Source of the DNA: Thalassoglobus neptunius
Lineage (GTDB): Bacteria; Planctomycetota; Planctomycetia; Planctomycetales; Planctomycetaceae
Direction: 5' to 3'
Length of the DNA stretch: 64,000 bases
Assembly (NCBI RefSeq): GCF_007859735.1
Contig: NZ_SIHI01000001.1
Location: 2,433,249 to 2,497,248, forward strand
The notes below the pieces were generated by a model. The model had not been told where the DNA came from, did no database searches, and saw only the letters and a list, made by a program, of their open reading frames with translations. Made by a program: the position numbers and the translations under genes. How positions within the stretch are numbered: position 1 is the first letter of the stretch; every line of letters begins with the position of its first letter. Shown piece after piece: positions 15,800 to 25,915 of this stretch.

Positions 15800-17363
15800 T
15801 GTTGTCTGCTGGTTTCTGAGGTGACTTGGTTGAAGTCTTTGCCGATTGCTCCGAGGGAGCTGCGTGGCCCTGTTCAGTTTTGACTCTCACCGGAGAAATA
15901 CTCCGTCGAAGCGAGGTCCGCATTTGATCCAATGGAGCTTCAATTCCAGTGAAAGCCTTGAATTGCGCTGCAGCCTGACGGACAAACATCTCGATGCCAC
16001 TGACTGTGTGACAAAGCCGCGTTTTTGCCTGTTTGAGCAACAACGTGTTTTCAGGATTGTAAATGGTATCAAAAACGACGACACCTTCGCGAAGCCAATG
16101 GCCATGGTAGGGAGACTCGTTCATATCCGGAAACATTCCGACCGGTGTGCAATTCACGACGACATCAACCCCCACGGATCCGCGATTTTCCCAGGTCACT
16201 GACTGACAGTTCAGATCCTCGGCGAGCTTGACTGCCCGTCCCTTTGATCGATTGGTAATCGTCACGACTGCTCCCTGACGCACCGCTCCCAGACCAATCG
16301 CTCGAGCCACACCCCCGGCTCCCAAAATCAGCACACGCTGTCCGTTCAGGCTGTTCTCACTTTTCATTTCGAGTCCAAGATGAATCGACTCAAGTGCGGC
16401 GTCATAGTCGGTGTTGCGAGCGAACCACTCACCATTCGACTGACGAATCAGAGTATTGGCAGCCCCGATTTCTTCTGCTGCTTCCTCGACTTGCGTTGCA
16501 AACTCCAACGCAGAGTGCTTGTGCGGAATTGTGACGCTATAGCCTTCGATCCCGAAGAATTCGTACTCCTTGACGAGTTCGTCAAAATCCTCGGCCGAGA
16601 CTCGAAGCGGCACATACACCGAATTCAGCTTCGTCTTGATAAAAGCGAGATTGTGAAGCAATGGACTCCAACTGTGAGCAATCGGATCTCCGAGAACGGC
16701 ATAAACTTTCGTGTCTTTGTCGATCGAATCGTACCGGTAGAGCTTCTTCATCTCATCAAATGAGAGTTGCCCCGGAGCCATTACTCGTTCTTTGTTGAAG
16801 GTCGCGTAGGTGAATGGAGCCCCATATTTCCCGCAGAGCACACGGCTGACGAGCCCCTGTTCTCCCATGCAAAAACCAACCGTCGGGACTTTGGCCGATT
16901 CGACAAGCTTCATCATGCGAACATTGTCGGCCGGGCTGTCTGCCATCGTCACAATTTTGACGATATCGGCATCGCACTCGCAAAGCTGCTTATGGATCTC
17001 TTCGAGATCGTCGGGAGTCTTCTCGAAGTCATGAAAACTGACGATCCGTTTGGTTTTTCCGTAGCGAGGAACCTTCTTCGCAATGTCGACTTCGAGGTCA
17101 ACGTACTCAACACCAGCGACGATTCCCTCTCGAAGGATCTGCAACCGCTTTTCTTCGCTCCCGTCGAAGCGACCGCCATCCTGTGGACGACGGCATGTCA
17201 GAATCACTTCAGTGGGACGATCTTTGATGAGGCGATCGAGCCGGAGATTGCGGGGAATCCAGTCGACACGCAACTCGACCAACTCGGCACCGCGTTCAGC
17301 GAGCGCACGATGTTCCGCGATCATCATTTTATGACGCGTACGCCCCAGGCTGACACAGATCAT
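15786..17363 (-). CDS. aroDE: Bifunctional 3-dehydroquinate dehydratase (type I) / shikimate dehydrogenase
   Basis: 525 residues, equal to AroD (about 220) plus AroE (about 270) and a tail. The N-terminal part carries type I dehydroquinase features: ELRVDWIPRNLRLDRL, VSFHDFEKTPDDL, and the Schiff-base lysine in DIVKIVTMADSPADN. The C-terminal part has the shikimate dehydrogenase substrate loop VTIPHK, NTDYDAALESI with the catalytic Asp, and the NADP loop VLILGAGGVARAIGLG. Together they convert 3-dehydroquinate to shikimate in aromatic amino acid synthesis. The fusion is known from plants and several bacterial groups. The last 35 residues are Lys/Ser/Gln-rich and probably disordered. Start ATG at 17363 follows GGATGGGGA. 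The stop overlaps the next gene, suggesting coupling. Confidence 0.95.
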   Translation of the reverse strand: MICVSLGRTRHKMMIAEHRALAERGAELVELRVDWIPRNLRLDRLIKDRPTEVILTCRRPQDGGRFDGSEEKRLQILREGIVAGVEYVDLEVDIAKKVPRYGKTKRIVSFHDFEKTPDDLEEIHKQLCECDADIVKIVTMADSPADNVRMMKLVESAKVPTVGFCMGEQGLVSRVLCGKYGAPFTYATFNKERVMAPGQLSFDEMKKLYRYDSIDKDTKVYAVLGDPIAHSWSPLLHNLAFIKTKLNSVYVPLRVSAEDFDELVKEYEFFGIEGYSVTIPHKHSALEFATQVEEAAEEIGAANTLIRQSNGEWFARNTDYDAALESIHLGLEMKSENSLNGQRVLILGAGGVARAIGLGAVRQGAVVTITNRSKGRAVKLAEDLNCQSVTWENRGSVGVDVVVNCTPVGMFPDMNESPYHGHWLREGVVVFDTIYNPENTLLLKQAKTRLCHTVSGIEMFVRQAAAQFKAFTGIEAPLDQMRTSLRRSISPVRVKTEQGHAAPSEQSAKTSTKSPQKPADNNEQS

Positions 17364-17876
17364 TCCCCATCCTCTCTCTATCTGTTCGCCAATCAGACCA
17401 CTTAGCCCCTTCGCTCGAAAGTGATCTCACCAACGGTTTGACAACATCTCTACGAATCTGCCATCTCTACGAACTCTGCCCTGACGCCATTTCCGGGCTG
17501 GCGGATGCTTCCGAGTTCCAATCTCCTGGGAAACAACACAAGCAGCCTGTGTTTCAATGCCCACGAAAACCGTGTTCCATCCTTCGGAATTTTCGCGACT
17601 CATTCCGTTCTCGCACGCTGACGATTTTCGGAACCCCTGAAACGGGAAGAGCAAAGTCTAAGCAACAGTTGATCCATAAGAAAGTTGACGGATTGAGTAT
17701 CCATCAGGAATTCAGCGTTCTTCGAGAGAGTTGAGTCACAACCGGACAGCCCCTCACATCAACGCACGCTGATCCAAACTGGGGAGAGATTGAACTGTGC
17801 CGAATCGTTGCTAAACTAAGCGGTTCGGTGAGATTTCCTCGCGTTTTCCATCCCGCTTGAAGAAGAGACTCGAACA
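17364..17876. other. Intergenic region between divergent aroDE and the TPR/alpha-CTD gene
   Basis: 513 bases separating two divergently transcribed genes, so it should hold both promoters. The open frames inside (17427-17654 minus, 17438-17734 plus) lack ribosome sites and protein-like composition. One possible hairpin is seen at 17800-17809 pairing with 17819-17828 (ten pairs including three G-U), about 50 bases before the TTG start of the downstream gene. No tRNA or other RNA gene was recognised. Confidence 0.5.
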
Positions 17877-19190
17877 TTGACCGCGACGATCCAAAATTAT
17901 GACTTTCTCGGAACGCTTCGCGATTCGTCCCCTCTGTCGCGAGACCATTTGAATCAAATGCTCTCAGCCGCAGTCGGATCGGGATCCGCTGATTTCCGGA
18001 AGGCGATCGAACAAGTTACTGAAGAAGCACAAAACAATCCAGCTCTTCGCGTTCGCGCCGGAATTGGGCAATTTCTTCTCGGCAGCCCAAAAGAATCGGA
18101 AAAAATCCTAACCGGGACTGATGAAGGAATTGGTCGATATTTTCTCGCTCAGGCGCTGCTTTCGCAAGGGCGATACGAAGATGCAGCCAACGAATTCGAG
18201 CAGGCAGCAAAGCTCGGATACCATCCCGTCGAATCCATTCTGCGACGCGCTGGTGCACTTCGCCGAATGGGAAAGATGGAAGATGCGGAAGAATTGATCC
18301 GAAGCACCGGAGCAGAAGGGGCTCGACTGGCAGAATACTCCTATCAGATGGGATGTATTCTCGCAGACCGTGGAGACACTTTCGGCGCGATCGAGTACTT
18401 CGAACGTGCCGTCGACATGGATCACCACCACCAGCGAGCACTGTTTGCACTGGCTGTCCAGAACAGCCGACACGGCGACGACGAAGAAGCGATTCAACTC
18501 TACGAACGCTGCCTGTCTCGTCCTCCGTATTTGCGAAGTGCCCTTCTCAACCTGGGACTGCTTTACGAAGACAAAGAAAACTACGCGGCAGCACAATACT
18601 GCTTCGAACGCGTTCTCAAATACGACCCAGGCAACGAACGTGCGGTCTTGTACCTCAAGGATATTGAGGCGACAAGCAACATGTACTACGACGAAGAGTC
18701 GCTCAAGGAACAACAAAAGCTCGAGCAACTTCTCAGTCGTCCGGTCACCGATTTCGAACTTTCAGTCCGTAGCCGGAACTGTCTGGCGACAATGGGAATC
18801 GACACGCTGGGCCAATTGACAGAAATCAGCGAACAGGAACTCCTCTCCGGGAAAAACTTCGGAGAGACCTCCTTGCTGGAAGTTCGCGAACTGATGGCGC
18901 AGCATAACCTGTCGATTGGACAGTATCTCCACGAAAAACAGCGCGAGCCCGCATTCGATCAACGGGATCTGTCACCGGAAGAACAAGCAGCTGTTCAAAC
19001 TCCAATTGGAGACTTGAACCTGTCGGTTCGAAGCCGCAAGTGCATGACTCGTCTCGGAATCACAACTATCGGAGAGTTGTTGATGCGAACTCCGGACGAA
19101 CTTCTGTCGGCCAAGAACTTCGGCGTGACGTCACTCAACGAGATTCGAAACAAGCTGTCGGAAATGAATCTCAAACTCCGCAACGATTAG
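17877..19190 (+). CDS. TPR protein with two C-terminal RNA polymerase alpha-CTD-like domains
   Basis: 437 residues. Residues about 60-275 are TPR repeats (for example DRGDTFGAIEYFERAVDMD and NYAAAQYCFERVLKYDPGN). Two copies of a domain like the RNA polymerase alpha C-terminal domain follow, at about 280-342 and 372-437. Copy 1 has LSVRSRNCL and KNFGETSLLEVREL; copy 2 has LSVRSRKCM and KNFGVTSLNEIRNK. Compared with E. coli alpha, the Arg265, Cys269, Gly296, Ser299 and Glu302 equivalents are kept in both copies. Asn268 is kept only in the first, and Lys298 is Thr in both. There is no alpha N-terminal domain. The protein may touch UP-element DNA or a transcription complex (inference). TTG start at 17877, supported by AAGAAGAGA upstream. 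Confidence 0.88.
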   Translation: MTATIQNYDFLGTLRDSSPLSRDHLNQMLSAAVGSGSADFRKAIEQVTEEAQNNPALRVRAGIGQFLLGSPKESEKILTGTDEGIGRYFLAQALLSQGRYEDAANEFEQAAKLGYHPVESILRRAGALRRMGKMEDAEELIRSTGAEGARLAEYSYQMGCILADRGDTFGAIEYFERAVDMDHHHQRALFALAVQNSRHGDDEEAIQLYERCLSRPPYLRSALLNLGLLYEDKENYAAAQYCFERVLKYDPGNERAVLYLKDIEATSNMYYDEESLKEQQKLEQLLSRPVTDFELSVRSRNCLATMGIDTLGQLTEISEQELLSGKNFGETSLLEVRELMAQHNLSIGQYLHEKQREPAFDQRDLSPEEQAAVQTPIGDLNLSVRSRKCMTRLGITTIGELLMRTPDELLSAKNFGVTSLNEIRNKLSEMNLKLRND

Positions 19191-19434
19191 TTGTCGATGA
19201 AATTCTTCGGGAAGCTGCCGAATCCATTTCGGTGCTTCCCGTTTCAATTTTCAGATTGTTTTCGCTGCACGAAGATTCTTCGGTCCGGATTCACTATTTT
19301 GGGAATCGTTCGTTAGGCGACGAGGAATCAATCGGTTGAATCCGAGACAGGCATGCTCACGTTGCAAGCGATGTATTCCGTGAGAGCCTTGCCTCACACT
19401 CAACTGCAATCGCTTAAGATGTGGCCGGAGATCC

Positions 19435-20559
<1,125 letters not shown>

Positions 20560-20652
20560 TCGATCGACCGCAATTTTCTTCCGCCACCGCGAATTCGTGA
20601 CCTTCAGTTCGAAACAAGCTCATAACCTTGCAACCTTGAGGCCTCGAAAATC

Positions 20653-21249
20653 ATGAGTTCGCGAGAGCAGATTCTCACGCAAATCCGGAAGTACCTCCCT
20701 CAGTCAACCGAGCTTCCCGATCACCAGGGTGAGTGGACCGAGTATCCCGATCCGTTTGAGGAATTCAAAACAGTCCTGGAAGGAGTCGGTGGCGTCTGCG
20801 AAATCGTCCAGTCGGTCAATGATATTCCGGGGCGACTTGCCGAACTGAACGCTGCCGAGTTGACCGTGGTGTCATGCGTTCCGGACGTCTTTGAAGATCG
20901 TTTTGACCTCAATACGATTTCTGATCCGCACGACTTGCAAGATGTCGACTGGGCGATCTTGCCCGGGGAACTGGCTGTTGCAGAGAACGCTGCCATCTGG
21001 GTCACAGACAAAAACGTCCCGCATCGAGTGCTCTATTTTCTGTCCCAGTATCTCGTCCTCGTCGTCCCGCGCTCTCAACTCGTCAACAATATGCACGAGG
21101 CTTACGAGAAGATCGATCCTTCCGGCCGAGCGTTCGGAACGTTCATCTCGGGGCCCTCGAAAACGGCGGACATTGAACAGTCACTCGTCAAGGGAGCCCA
21201 TGGAGCCCGAACGTTGACGGTCTTCTTCGTCGAGGATCTTGAGTCATGA
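20653..21249 (+). CDS. LUD-domain protein, LutC/YkgG family
   Basis: 198 residues. The domain is recognised by VAENAAIWVTDKNVPHRVL and the C-terminal signature ISGPSKTADIEQSLVKGAHG, typical of the LUD (lactate utilisation) family, LutC branch. LutC works with LutA and LutB in L-lactate oxidation in Bacillus, but neither partner is here, so the role is open. Start ATG at 20653; upstream ribosome site CTTGAGG is weak. The stop codon overlaps the next gene's ATG by four bases, suggesting coupled translation with a class V aminotransferase. The family is confident, the process is not. Confidence 0.88.
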   Translation: MSSREQILTQIRKYLPQSTELPDHQGEWTEYPDPFEEFKTVLEGVGGVCEIVQSVNDIPGRLAELNAAELTVVSCVPDVFEDRFDLNTISDPHDLQDVDWAILPGELAVAENAAIWVTDKNVPHRVLYFLSQYLVLVVPRSQLVNNMHEAYEKIDPSGRAFGTFISGPSKTADIEQSLVKGAHGARTLTVFFVEDLES

Positions 21250-22418
21250 TGGAGCCGAAGAAACGCCTCTATCTCGACAATGCTGCAACAAGTTTTCCGA
21301 AGCCGGAACCGGTCCATCTTGCAAGCGACCGCTATTCACGCAGCGTAGGCTGCGCCGTTGGAAGATCAGCAACTGGCAAAGGACAGGAAGTCCAGCGAAC
21401 CGTTGACCGCTGCCGGTTGCGCGTCTCGAATCTTCTGGACATCGGTTCCCCGGATCGTGTTGTTTTCACGCTGAATGGAACCGACTCGCTGAATCTGGCA
21501 CTGCACGGGCTCGTGAAACCGGGAGACCATGTTGTCACAACCCACTGGGAACACAACTCTGTTCTCCGCCCGCTCAACTTTCTCGAGAAACAAATTGGGA
21601 TTTCGGTTCAATTCGTCAACAGTGACGAAGCCGGACGCGTTGACCTGTCACACCTGAAAACCTTGCTTCAGCAACGGCCACGCATCCTCTGTCTGACACA
21701 TGCTTCGAACGTGACCGGGGTCTTACAACCTGTTGAACAGATCGCTGAACTTACGAGAGAAAGCCAGACTCTCATCCTTCTCGATGCCGCTCAATCCGTC
21801 GGACATCTCCCGGTCTCCCTGTCGAAACTCGGGGTCGACATTCTCGCTTGCCCCGGTCACAAAGGATTACTGGGACCGTTGGGAACCGGCGTTCTTGCTT
21901 TTCGCGAAGGAATGGAAGAGCTCATCGACTCGGTGCGGCAAGGAGGAACCGGAACAACCAGCAACGAGGCGGAACAACCCGATTCCCTGCCGGAAAAGTA
22001 CGAGCCGGGAAATCACAACGCTCCCGGGCTGTTCGGGCTCGATGCAGCGATTGAGTGGATCGAAGACAAGGGGATCGACTGGATTCGAAATCACGAACAG
22101 AATTTGACCGAGCAGTTATGCGCCGGGCTCCGGGGAATCCCGCAAATTGAGCCAGCCCTCGAAACAGAAACTCAGAATCGCGTCGGCGTCGTCAGTTGCA
22201 ATCTCAAATCACTCGACCCCCAAACATTCTGCTCGCTTCTCGATGAACACTTCGGAATCGAAACGCGAGCAGGTCTTCATTGTGCTCCGAAAGCTCACCA
22301 AGCTTTGGGAACTCTGGAGCGAGGAGGAACGGTCCGCTTCAGCTTCAGTCCATTCAACACGACTGAAGAGATTGACTACACATTGGAATCGATCGCTCAA
22401 GTTGCTTCAGCAGTCTGA
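21246..22418 (+). CDS. Class V aminotransferase, cysteine desulfurase-like
   Basis: 390 residues. The start YLDNAATSFPKPEPV and the PLP lysine in ACPGHKGLLGPLGTGVL are hallmarks of the cysteine desulfurase/selenocysteine lyase-type class V family. PLP-pocket residues appear in THWEHNSVLRP and LLDAAQSVGHLPV. Near the C-terminus GLHCAPKAHQALGT carries a Cys placed like the catalytic one of this subgroup. It therefore probably mobilises sulfur from cysteine. There is no Fe-S scaffold gene beside it, so it is unlikely to be the housekeeping IscS or SufS. Overlaps the LUD gene by four bases. Ends convergently with hisS. Confidence 0.9.
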   Translation: MMEPKKRLYLDNAATSFPKPEPVHLASDRYSRSVGCAVGRSATGKGQEVQRTVDRCRLRVSNLLDIGSPDRVVFTLNGTDSLNLALHGLVKPGDHVVTTHWEHNSVLRPLNFLEKQIGISVQFVNSDEAGRVDLSHLKTLLQQRPRILCLTHASNVTGVLQPVEQIAELTRESQTLILLDAAQSVGHLPVSLSKLGVDILACPGHKGLLGPLGTGVLAFREGMEELIDSVRQGGTGTTSNEAEQPDSLPEKYEPGNHNAPGLFGLDAAIEWIEDKGIDWIRNHEQNLTEQLCAGLRGIPQIEPALETETQNRVGVVSCNLKSLDPQTFCSLLDEHFGIETRAGLHCAPKAHQALGTLERGGTVRFSFSPFNTTEEIDYTLESIAQVASAV

Positions 22419-22539
22419 CAAAGCACGCCCTCTTTGAGTGAGAGACTCTCATTTGCCTCACTCACTTCGCTCTATCACGAACGAGCTTGCCACTTGTCTC
22501 GGCAAGACTCGTCCGCAAACTGATCGGCGATTTCGTCAG

Positions 22540-23868
22540 CTATCGACTCAAGATTCCATGAAGTGAAGCTGCCAGGTCAGCATCGGCGACTTCTGTTTGC
22601 GTTCCCAGTTCGAGATCTTTGACGTTCCAGACTTGTTGTTCGAATTCGCGAGAACCCGCGATAACGACAACCCGGAACCCTTTGCGATTCGCGTACTGGA
22701 ACTGTTTCTGGATCTTTCGAGCCTGAGGATAAACCTCTGCGGAAATGCCAGCACTTCGCAACCGGCGACCCAGCGCGAGGTATTCTGCCATCTTCTCACC
22801 GTCAAACATCGCCACCAGCACTTGAGCGGGTGTCGAAGCAGTCTTCACCAGCCCGAGTTCATCCATCGCCGCCAAGAGACGATCCAATCCGAGACTTGCC
22901 CCCACTCCGGGAAGCTTTTCCTTCGTGAACAGCCCCGCCAAGTTGTCGTATCGACCTCCTGAACAGACGCTGCCGATGCCCGGAAGATCCGAGAGAAAGG
23001 TTTCGTAAATCGTCCCGGTGTAATAATCCAACCCGCGAGCGATCGAGACATCCAAAGCAATTCGATCGTCTTCGATTCCAACCTTTCGACAGGTCTCAAA
23101 GAGTTCTTTCAAGCTCGTCAGTCCCACCTGCCCGCGCTCATTGTCACCAATCAGACTCTCCGCATCAGAAAGAATGGACGCAGGCGTTCCGCTTAGCTGC
23201 GCGAATTCCAGAATCTGCTCGGCGGTCGCTTTTTCGATTCCGACCCCGTCCACCATTTCGGCAATGACTTTGTCAGCTCCGATCTTCGCCAACTTGTCGA
23301 GTGCCCGAAGAATTCCGACCGATTTGTCGACGACGGAATGCCGATCGAGCAGGCCATTGAGAAGTTGACGGTGATTCACTCGAATCGTGAACCCGGTGAA
23401 GCCGATGGCTTCCATCAGATCGTGAATCACGAACAGTGTTTCGATATCGCTGGCGTTGGAGTCGGTCCCGATCGTGTCGAAGTCACACTGGATAAACTCC
23501 CGATATCGTCCTTTCTGCGGCTTCTCAGCACGCCAGACAGTTCCGATGTGATACCGCTTGAACGGAGTTCCCAATTGGCCGATGTGCTGGGCAGCGAACC
23601 GAGCGAACGGAATCGTCAGATCAAAACGCATGGCGACATCGCGTTCGCCTTGATCCTGGAACCGGAACATCTGCTTGTCGGTTTCGTCACTCCCCTTTCC
23701 CAGAAGGATCTCGCTGTATTCGAGCGCGGGGGTATCGATCGGGCTGAAGCCGAAGCTTCGATAAACGCGTCGGGCGATCCCCATTAACTGCTCCCGAGCC
23801 AGCATGGTGTCGGGAAGGGAATCACGAAAGCCTTTGAGCGTCTGCGGTTTGATAAGCGAGTCGGACAC
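22540..23868 (-). CDS. hisS: Histidyl-tRNA synthetase
   Basis: 442 residues, normal for HisS. Class II motifs are present: motif 2 as GTVWRAEKPQKGRYREFIQ; the histidine-specific regions LDVSIARGLDYYTGTIYE and SGGRYDNLAGLF; and motif 3 as GVGASLGLDRLLAA. The C-terminal anticodon-binding domain (from about 345) follows. It charges tRNA-His with histidine. The start is a GTG at 23868 with only a weak ribosome site; the N-terminus LIKPQTLKGFRDSLPD agrees with the family. Neighbours are unrelated, so it is probably a single transcription unit, converging with the aminotransferase gene. Confidence 0.95.
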   Translation of the reverse strand: MSDSLIKPQTLKGFRDSLPDTMLAREQLMGIARRVYRSFGFSPIDTPALEYSEILLGKGSDETDKQMFRFQDQGERDVAMRFDLTIPFARFAAQHIGQLGTPFKRYHIGTVWRAEKPQKGRYREFIQCDFDTIGTDSNASDIETLFVIHDLMEAIGFTGFTIRVNHRQLLNGLLDRHSVVDKSVGILRALDKLAKIGADKVIAEMVDGVGIEKATAEQILEFAQLSGTPASILSDAESLIGDNERGQVGLTSLKELFETCRKVGIEDDRIALDVSIARGLDYYTGTIYETFLSDLPGIGSVCSGGRYDNLAGLFTKEKLPGVGASLGLDRLLAAMDELGLVKTASTPAQVLVAMFDGEKMAEYLALGRRLRSAGISAEVYPQARKIQKQFQYANRKGFRVVVIAGSREFEQQVWNVKDLELGTQTEVADADLAASLHGILSR

Positions 23869-24024
23869 GGTCTTGCTACACAGTTGGAAACAGAGGAAAG
23901 GCTGGTCGAGACCAGCCGGAAACGACAGCTTACTGATTCATCAGGAATCGAAGTACTGTCAAGGATTTGGATTCGAAAGGGTCGCTTCGATTCGAAGGCG
24001 TCTTCAGAACAAGAACTTCAGAAG

Positions 24025-24567
24025 CTACCCCAGAACTGGAAGGACGACTTCTCTGGCAGACATTGGTTCCGACGAGAATGTTCGCCCCTGACTGGCTGGC
24101 AAAACGGCCTGAGCGTATTCCCAAATCTGTTCGGGAGTTTCGAAGAACTTGTCGTACAGGGCGTCGTCTTCGTATTCACAGTTGTCTGTCGTGTAGTCAC
24201 GGCAAATCTGTGGGCGATCTTCATAAATTCCGCAGCGATGATCTTCCTGCAGGTGTTTGCAGTCGGCATAGACCATCAGATACCACGTTCCATCTTCAAC
24301 GAAAATGGCAACCCGGCCATGCAAGAGAAACCAGCGCAGGTAGTCGTAGTCCTGCCGTTTCTTGGGTGTATCAATCGGAAACGCGAAGTAGCGGCAGCAC
24401 TTGGCAGTGCAGTAGGAACAGAGGACTTCCCCCTTCTTGAGATCTTCGCGACGTTTTTTCTTGGGATTGGCCACTTCGCGGCACTCCATCTTCCACAGCG
24501 GACATTCAAGACAGTCAGAGCCCGAACCGACTGACCGGATTTCAACGAGAACACGATAACCGTTCAC
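24025..24567 (-). CDS. YkgJ-type cysteine-cluster protein (zinc or iron binding)
   Basis: 180 residues, rich in cysteine. The core LCSYCTAKCCRYFAFPI and later CGIYEDRPQICRDYTTDNC match the CxxCxxxCC and CxxYxxRPxxCR pattern of the YkgJ/UPF0153 family, thought to coordinate an Fe-S or zinc centre. An extra N-terminal cysteine pair (DCLECPLWKMEC) precedes it. Cytoplasmic, no membrane segment. Enzyme activity is unknown for the family. The GTG start at 24567 has GGAGG very close upstream, so a start slightly further in is possible. The gene lies between a strong hairpin (upstream, 24663-24704) and hisS on the same strand. Confidence 0.85.
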   Translation of the reverse strand: MNGYRVLVEIRSVGSGSDCLECPLWKMECREVANPKKKRREDLKKGEVLCSYCTAKCCRYFAFPIDTPKKRQDYDYLRWFLLHGRVAIFVEDGTWYLMVYADCKHLQEDHRCGIYEDRPQICRDYTTDNCEYEDDALYDKFFETPEQIWEYAQAVLPASQGRTFSSEPMSAREVVLPVLG

Positions 24568-24662
24568 CGCCTCCGAATGCGAGCAATAGCCGGTCTCAAT
24601 GCCGAATTCGTTCCGATTGCCACCTGAAAGAGGCTGAAGCGAGAAAGAACTCGCTGTAGAAA

Positions 24663-24704
24663 ATCACAAAGACCTGCAGTCGCCTAAATGCAGGTCTTTG
24701 TGAT
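24663..24704 (-). terminator. Perfect 16-bp stem-loop with T-run on the minus strand
   Basis: Arms ATCACAAAGACCTGCA (24663-24678) and its exact complement (24689-24704) surround a 10-base loop. Read on the minus strand, the stem is followed by TTTTCT, as in an intrinsic terminator. It lies downstream of the 24866-25417 gene and upstream of the YkgJ-type gene, both minus. A terminator for the former is the simplest reading. Confidence 0.65.
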
Positions 24705-24762
24705 CAAGAGTGACCCAGACAAGGTCGCGCTCTGTTTTCTGAATTGTGTTCGATCAACCGAC

Positions 24763-24868
24763 TCGAGCAAGTTGCTCTTTCCTGTGCACTCGCTTGTGCT
24801 GTTTCGTTCAGCAAAAAGGCTGTGTTTGCTCGTGCGAGTGAGTTCAATCCAAATCTGAAGATGCTCTA
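24763..24868 (+). repeat. Interspersed palindromic element, copy C
   Basis: About 106 bases, matching the copies at 42762-42866 and 47005-47109. It begins GAGCAAGTTGCTCTTTCC, keeps TGTGCACTCGCTTG and TTTGCTCGTGCGAGTGAG, and ends ATGCTCTA. The loop stem TGCTG/CAGCA differs from the other copies but still pairs. The last three bases, read on the minus strand, are the TAG stop codon of the gene at 24866-25417. Confidence 0.8.
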
Positions 24869-25417
24869 AACGAGTTCAACACGTCCGTCGGGATAATGCC
24901 TCATCGCTGGACCGACTGCCATCGGAGGACTGGTGTGAAGTTGTAGCTTCACAACAGATGACTGAACTTCACCGATCACCGTCAGAAACGACAGGTCAAC
25001 GGAATCGGCGGTCATCAAGTCCTGTCTGGGAAAAGCGTTCCAATGGATGCTCTCCACAGAATCGAAACAATCGGAAAGCCCTTTCATATCAAAACGAAAG
25101 TTGACAGCTTTGAGTTGTCCGTCGTCCGCTCCTCCCACTGTTTCGTTCTGTCCAAGGAACATGGACACTTCCCACCCCGTCTCGGCTTGCGTGCACTCAT
25201 ATCCAACACGAGCAACACCGCTGAACGGTTCAAAGAGTGCCGATACCTGATCGACGAACCCTGCGAACCAGTGCGGAATGATGGCTTTTCGCTTTTCCGA
25301 ATTTTTCTTGAGTTCTAACTGTCTCAACAGATGTCGAACTGCCAAATACGATCGACTCAACCCAGGATCTCCTGCCAAACTCAGGCCGCTGTCGCCATGC
25401 GTGATAGCGAACAACAT
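24866..25417 (-). CDS. Protein of unknown function
   Basis: 183 residues, no signal peptide, membrane segment or recognisable motif. It starts MLFAITHGDSGLSLAGDPGLS, continues with a helical part (LAVRHLLRQLELKKNSEKRK), and then reads as alternating beta-strand-like segments (VARVGYECTQAETGWEVSMFLG, LSFLTVIGEVQSSVVKLQLHT). The ATG has TTGGAAA directly upstream. The stop codon TAG is contributed by the end of interspersed element copy C, so the C-terminus may have been set by insertion of that element. Divergent from the HerA-like ATPase gene. I do not recognise the family. Confidence 0.65.
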   Translation of the reverse strand: MLFAITHGDSGLSLAGDPGLSRSYLAVRHLLRQLELKKNSEKRKAIIPHWFAGFVDQVSALFEPFSGVARVGYECTQAETGWEVSMFLGQNETVGGADDGQLKAVNFRFDMKGLSDCFDSVESIHWNAFPRQDLMTADSVDLSFLTVIGEVQSSVVKLQLHTSPPMAVGPAMRHYPDGRVELV

Positions 25418-25915
25418 TTTCCAACCGTGCCGATTTCGAGACCCACTAAGAGTATTTCCCTGGTCCTTCTCCGTGTCCTGTTGGTCTTGTCTATCGAGAG
25501 TTTATGACGCGTGGTCCCATCGATTTAACGAAGTTGGTCGGTGATCGGTTTCATCAAGTCATCGTGCGCCGAAAGTGCGGACAATTGCGCGCGGACAATG
25601 CGCCCATTGCCGATTAGAAGCATTTCACGATTCGATCCCGTTCTGACTGACACATTGGTTTCTTCGAACAGTCGTCCTCACATCACCCAACTCAAGCGAA
25701 CCGACTCGGGAAACAGACTTTCGATCACTTCACAACGATCGCAATCTTGTTTCGAAGTGGCGCTCTTCGCTACGGTTTCGCAAGTCAGGCACCTCATTCC
25801 GGTCCTAACAAACAAACCGTCGGTCGTTTCTTCCCTCGAGACTGCACACTTCACCCGTGCAAGAGAGGACATCACAGACGCCGATCCGTTTCCGCAGCGA
25901 CGAAAGACATATGAC
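25418..25915. other. Region upstream of the HerA-like ATPase gene
   Basis: 498 bases between divergent genes. An open frame in phase with the ATPase gene extends back to 25541. However, the extra 125 codons read as Arg/Ser/Thr-rich sequence with no domain sense, and the ATPase family begins at the ATG at 25916. I see no RNA gene or repeat here. It presumably carries both promoters. Confidence 0.5.

Noticed and set aside
17800..17828. Hairpin in the leader of the TPR/alpha-CTD gene as a riboswitch
   Set aside because: A single ten-pair stem with G-U pairs and no known aptamer features; noted only within the intergenic entry.
22436..22463. GAGTGAG/CTCACTC inverted repeat between convergent genes
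   Set aside because: Only seven pairs, a long loop and no T-run; too weak to call a terminator.
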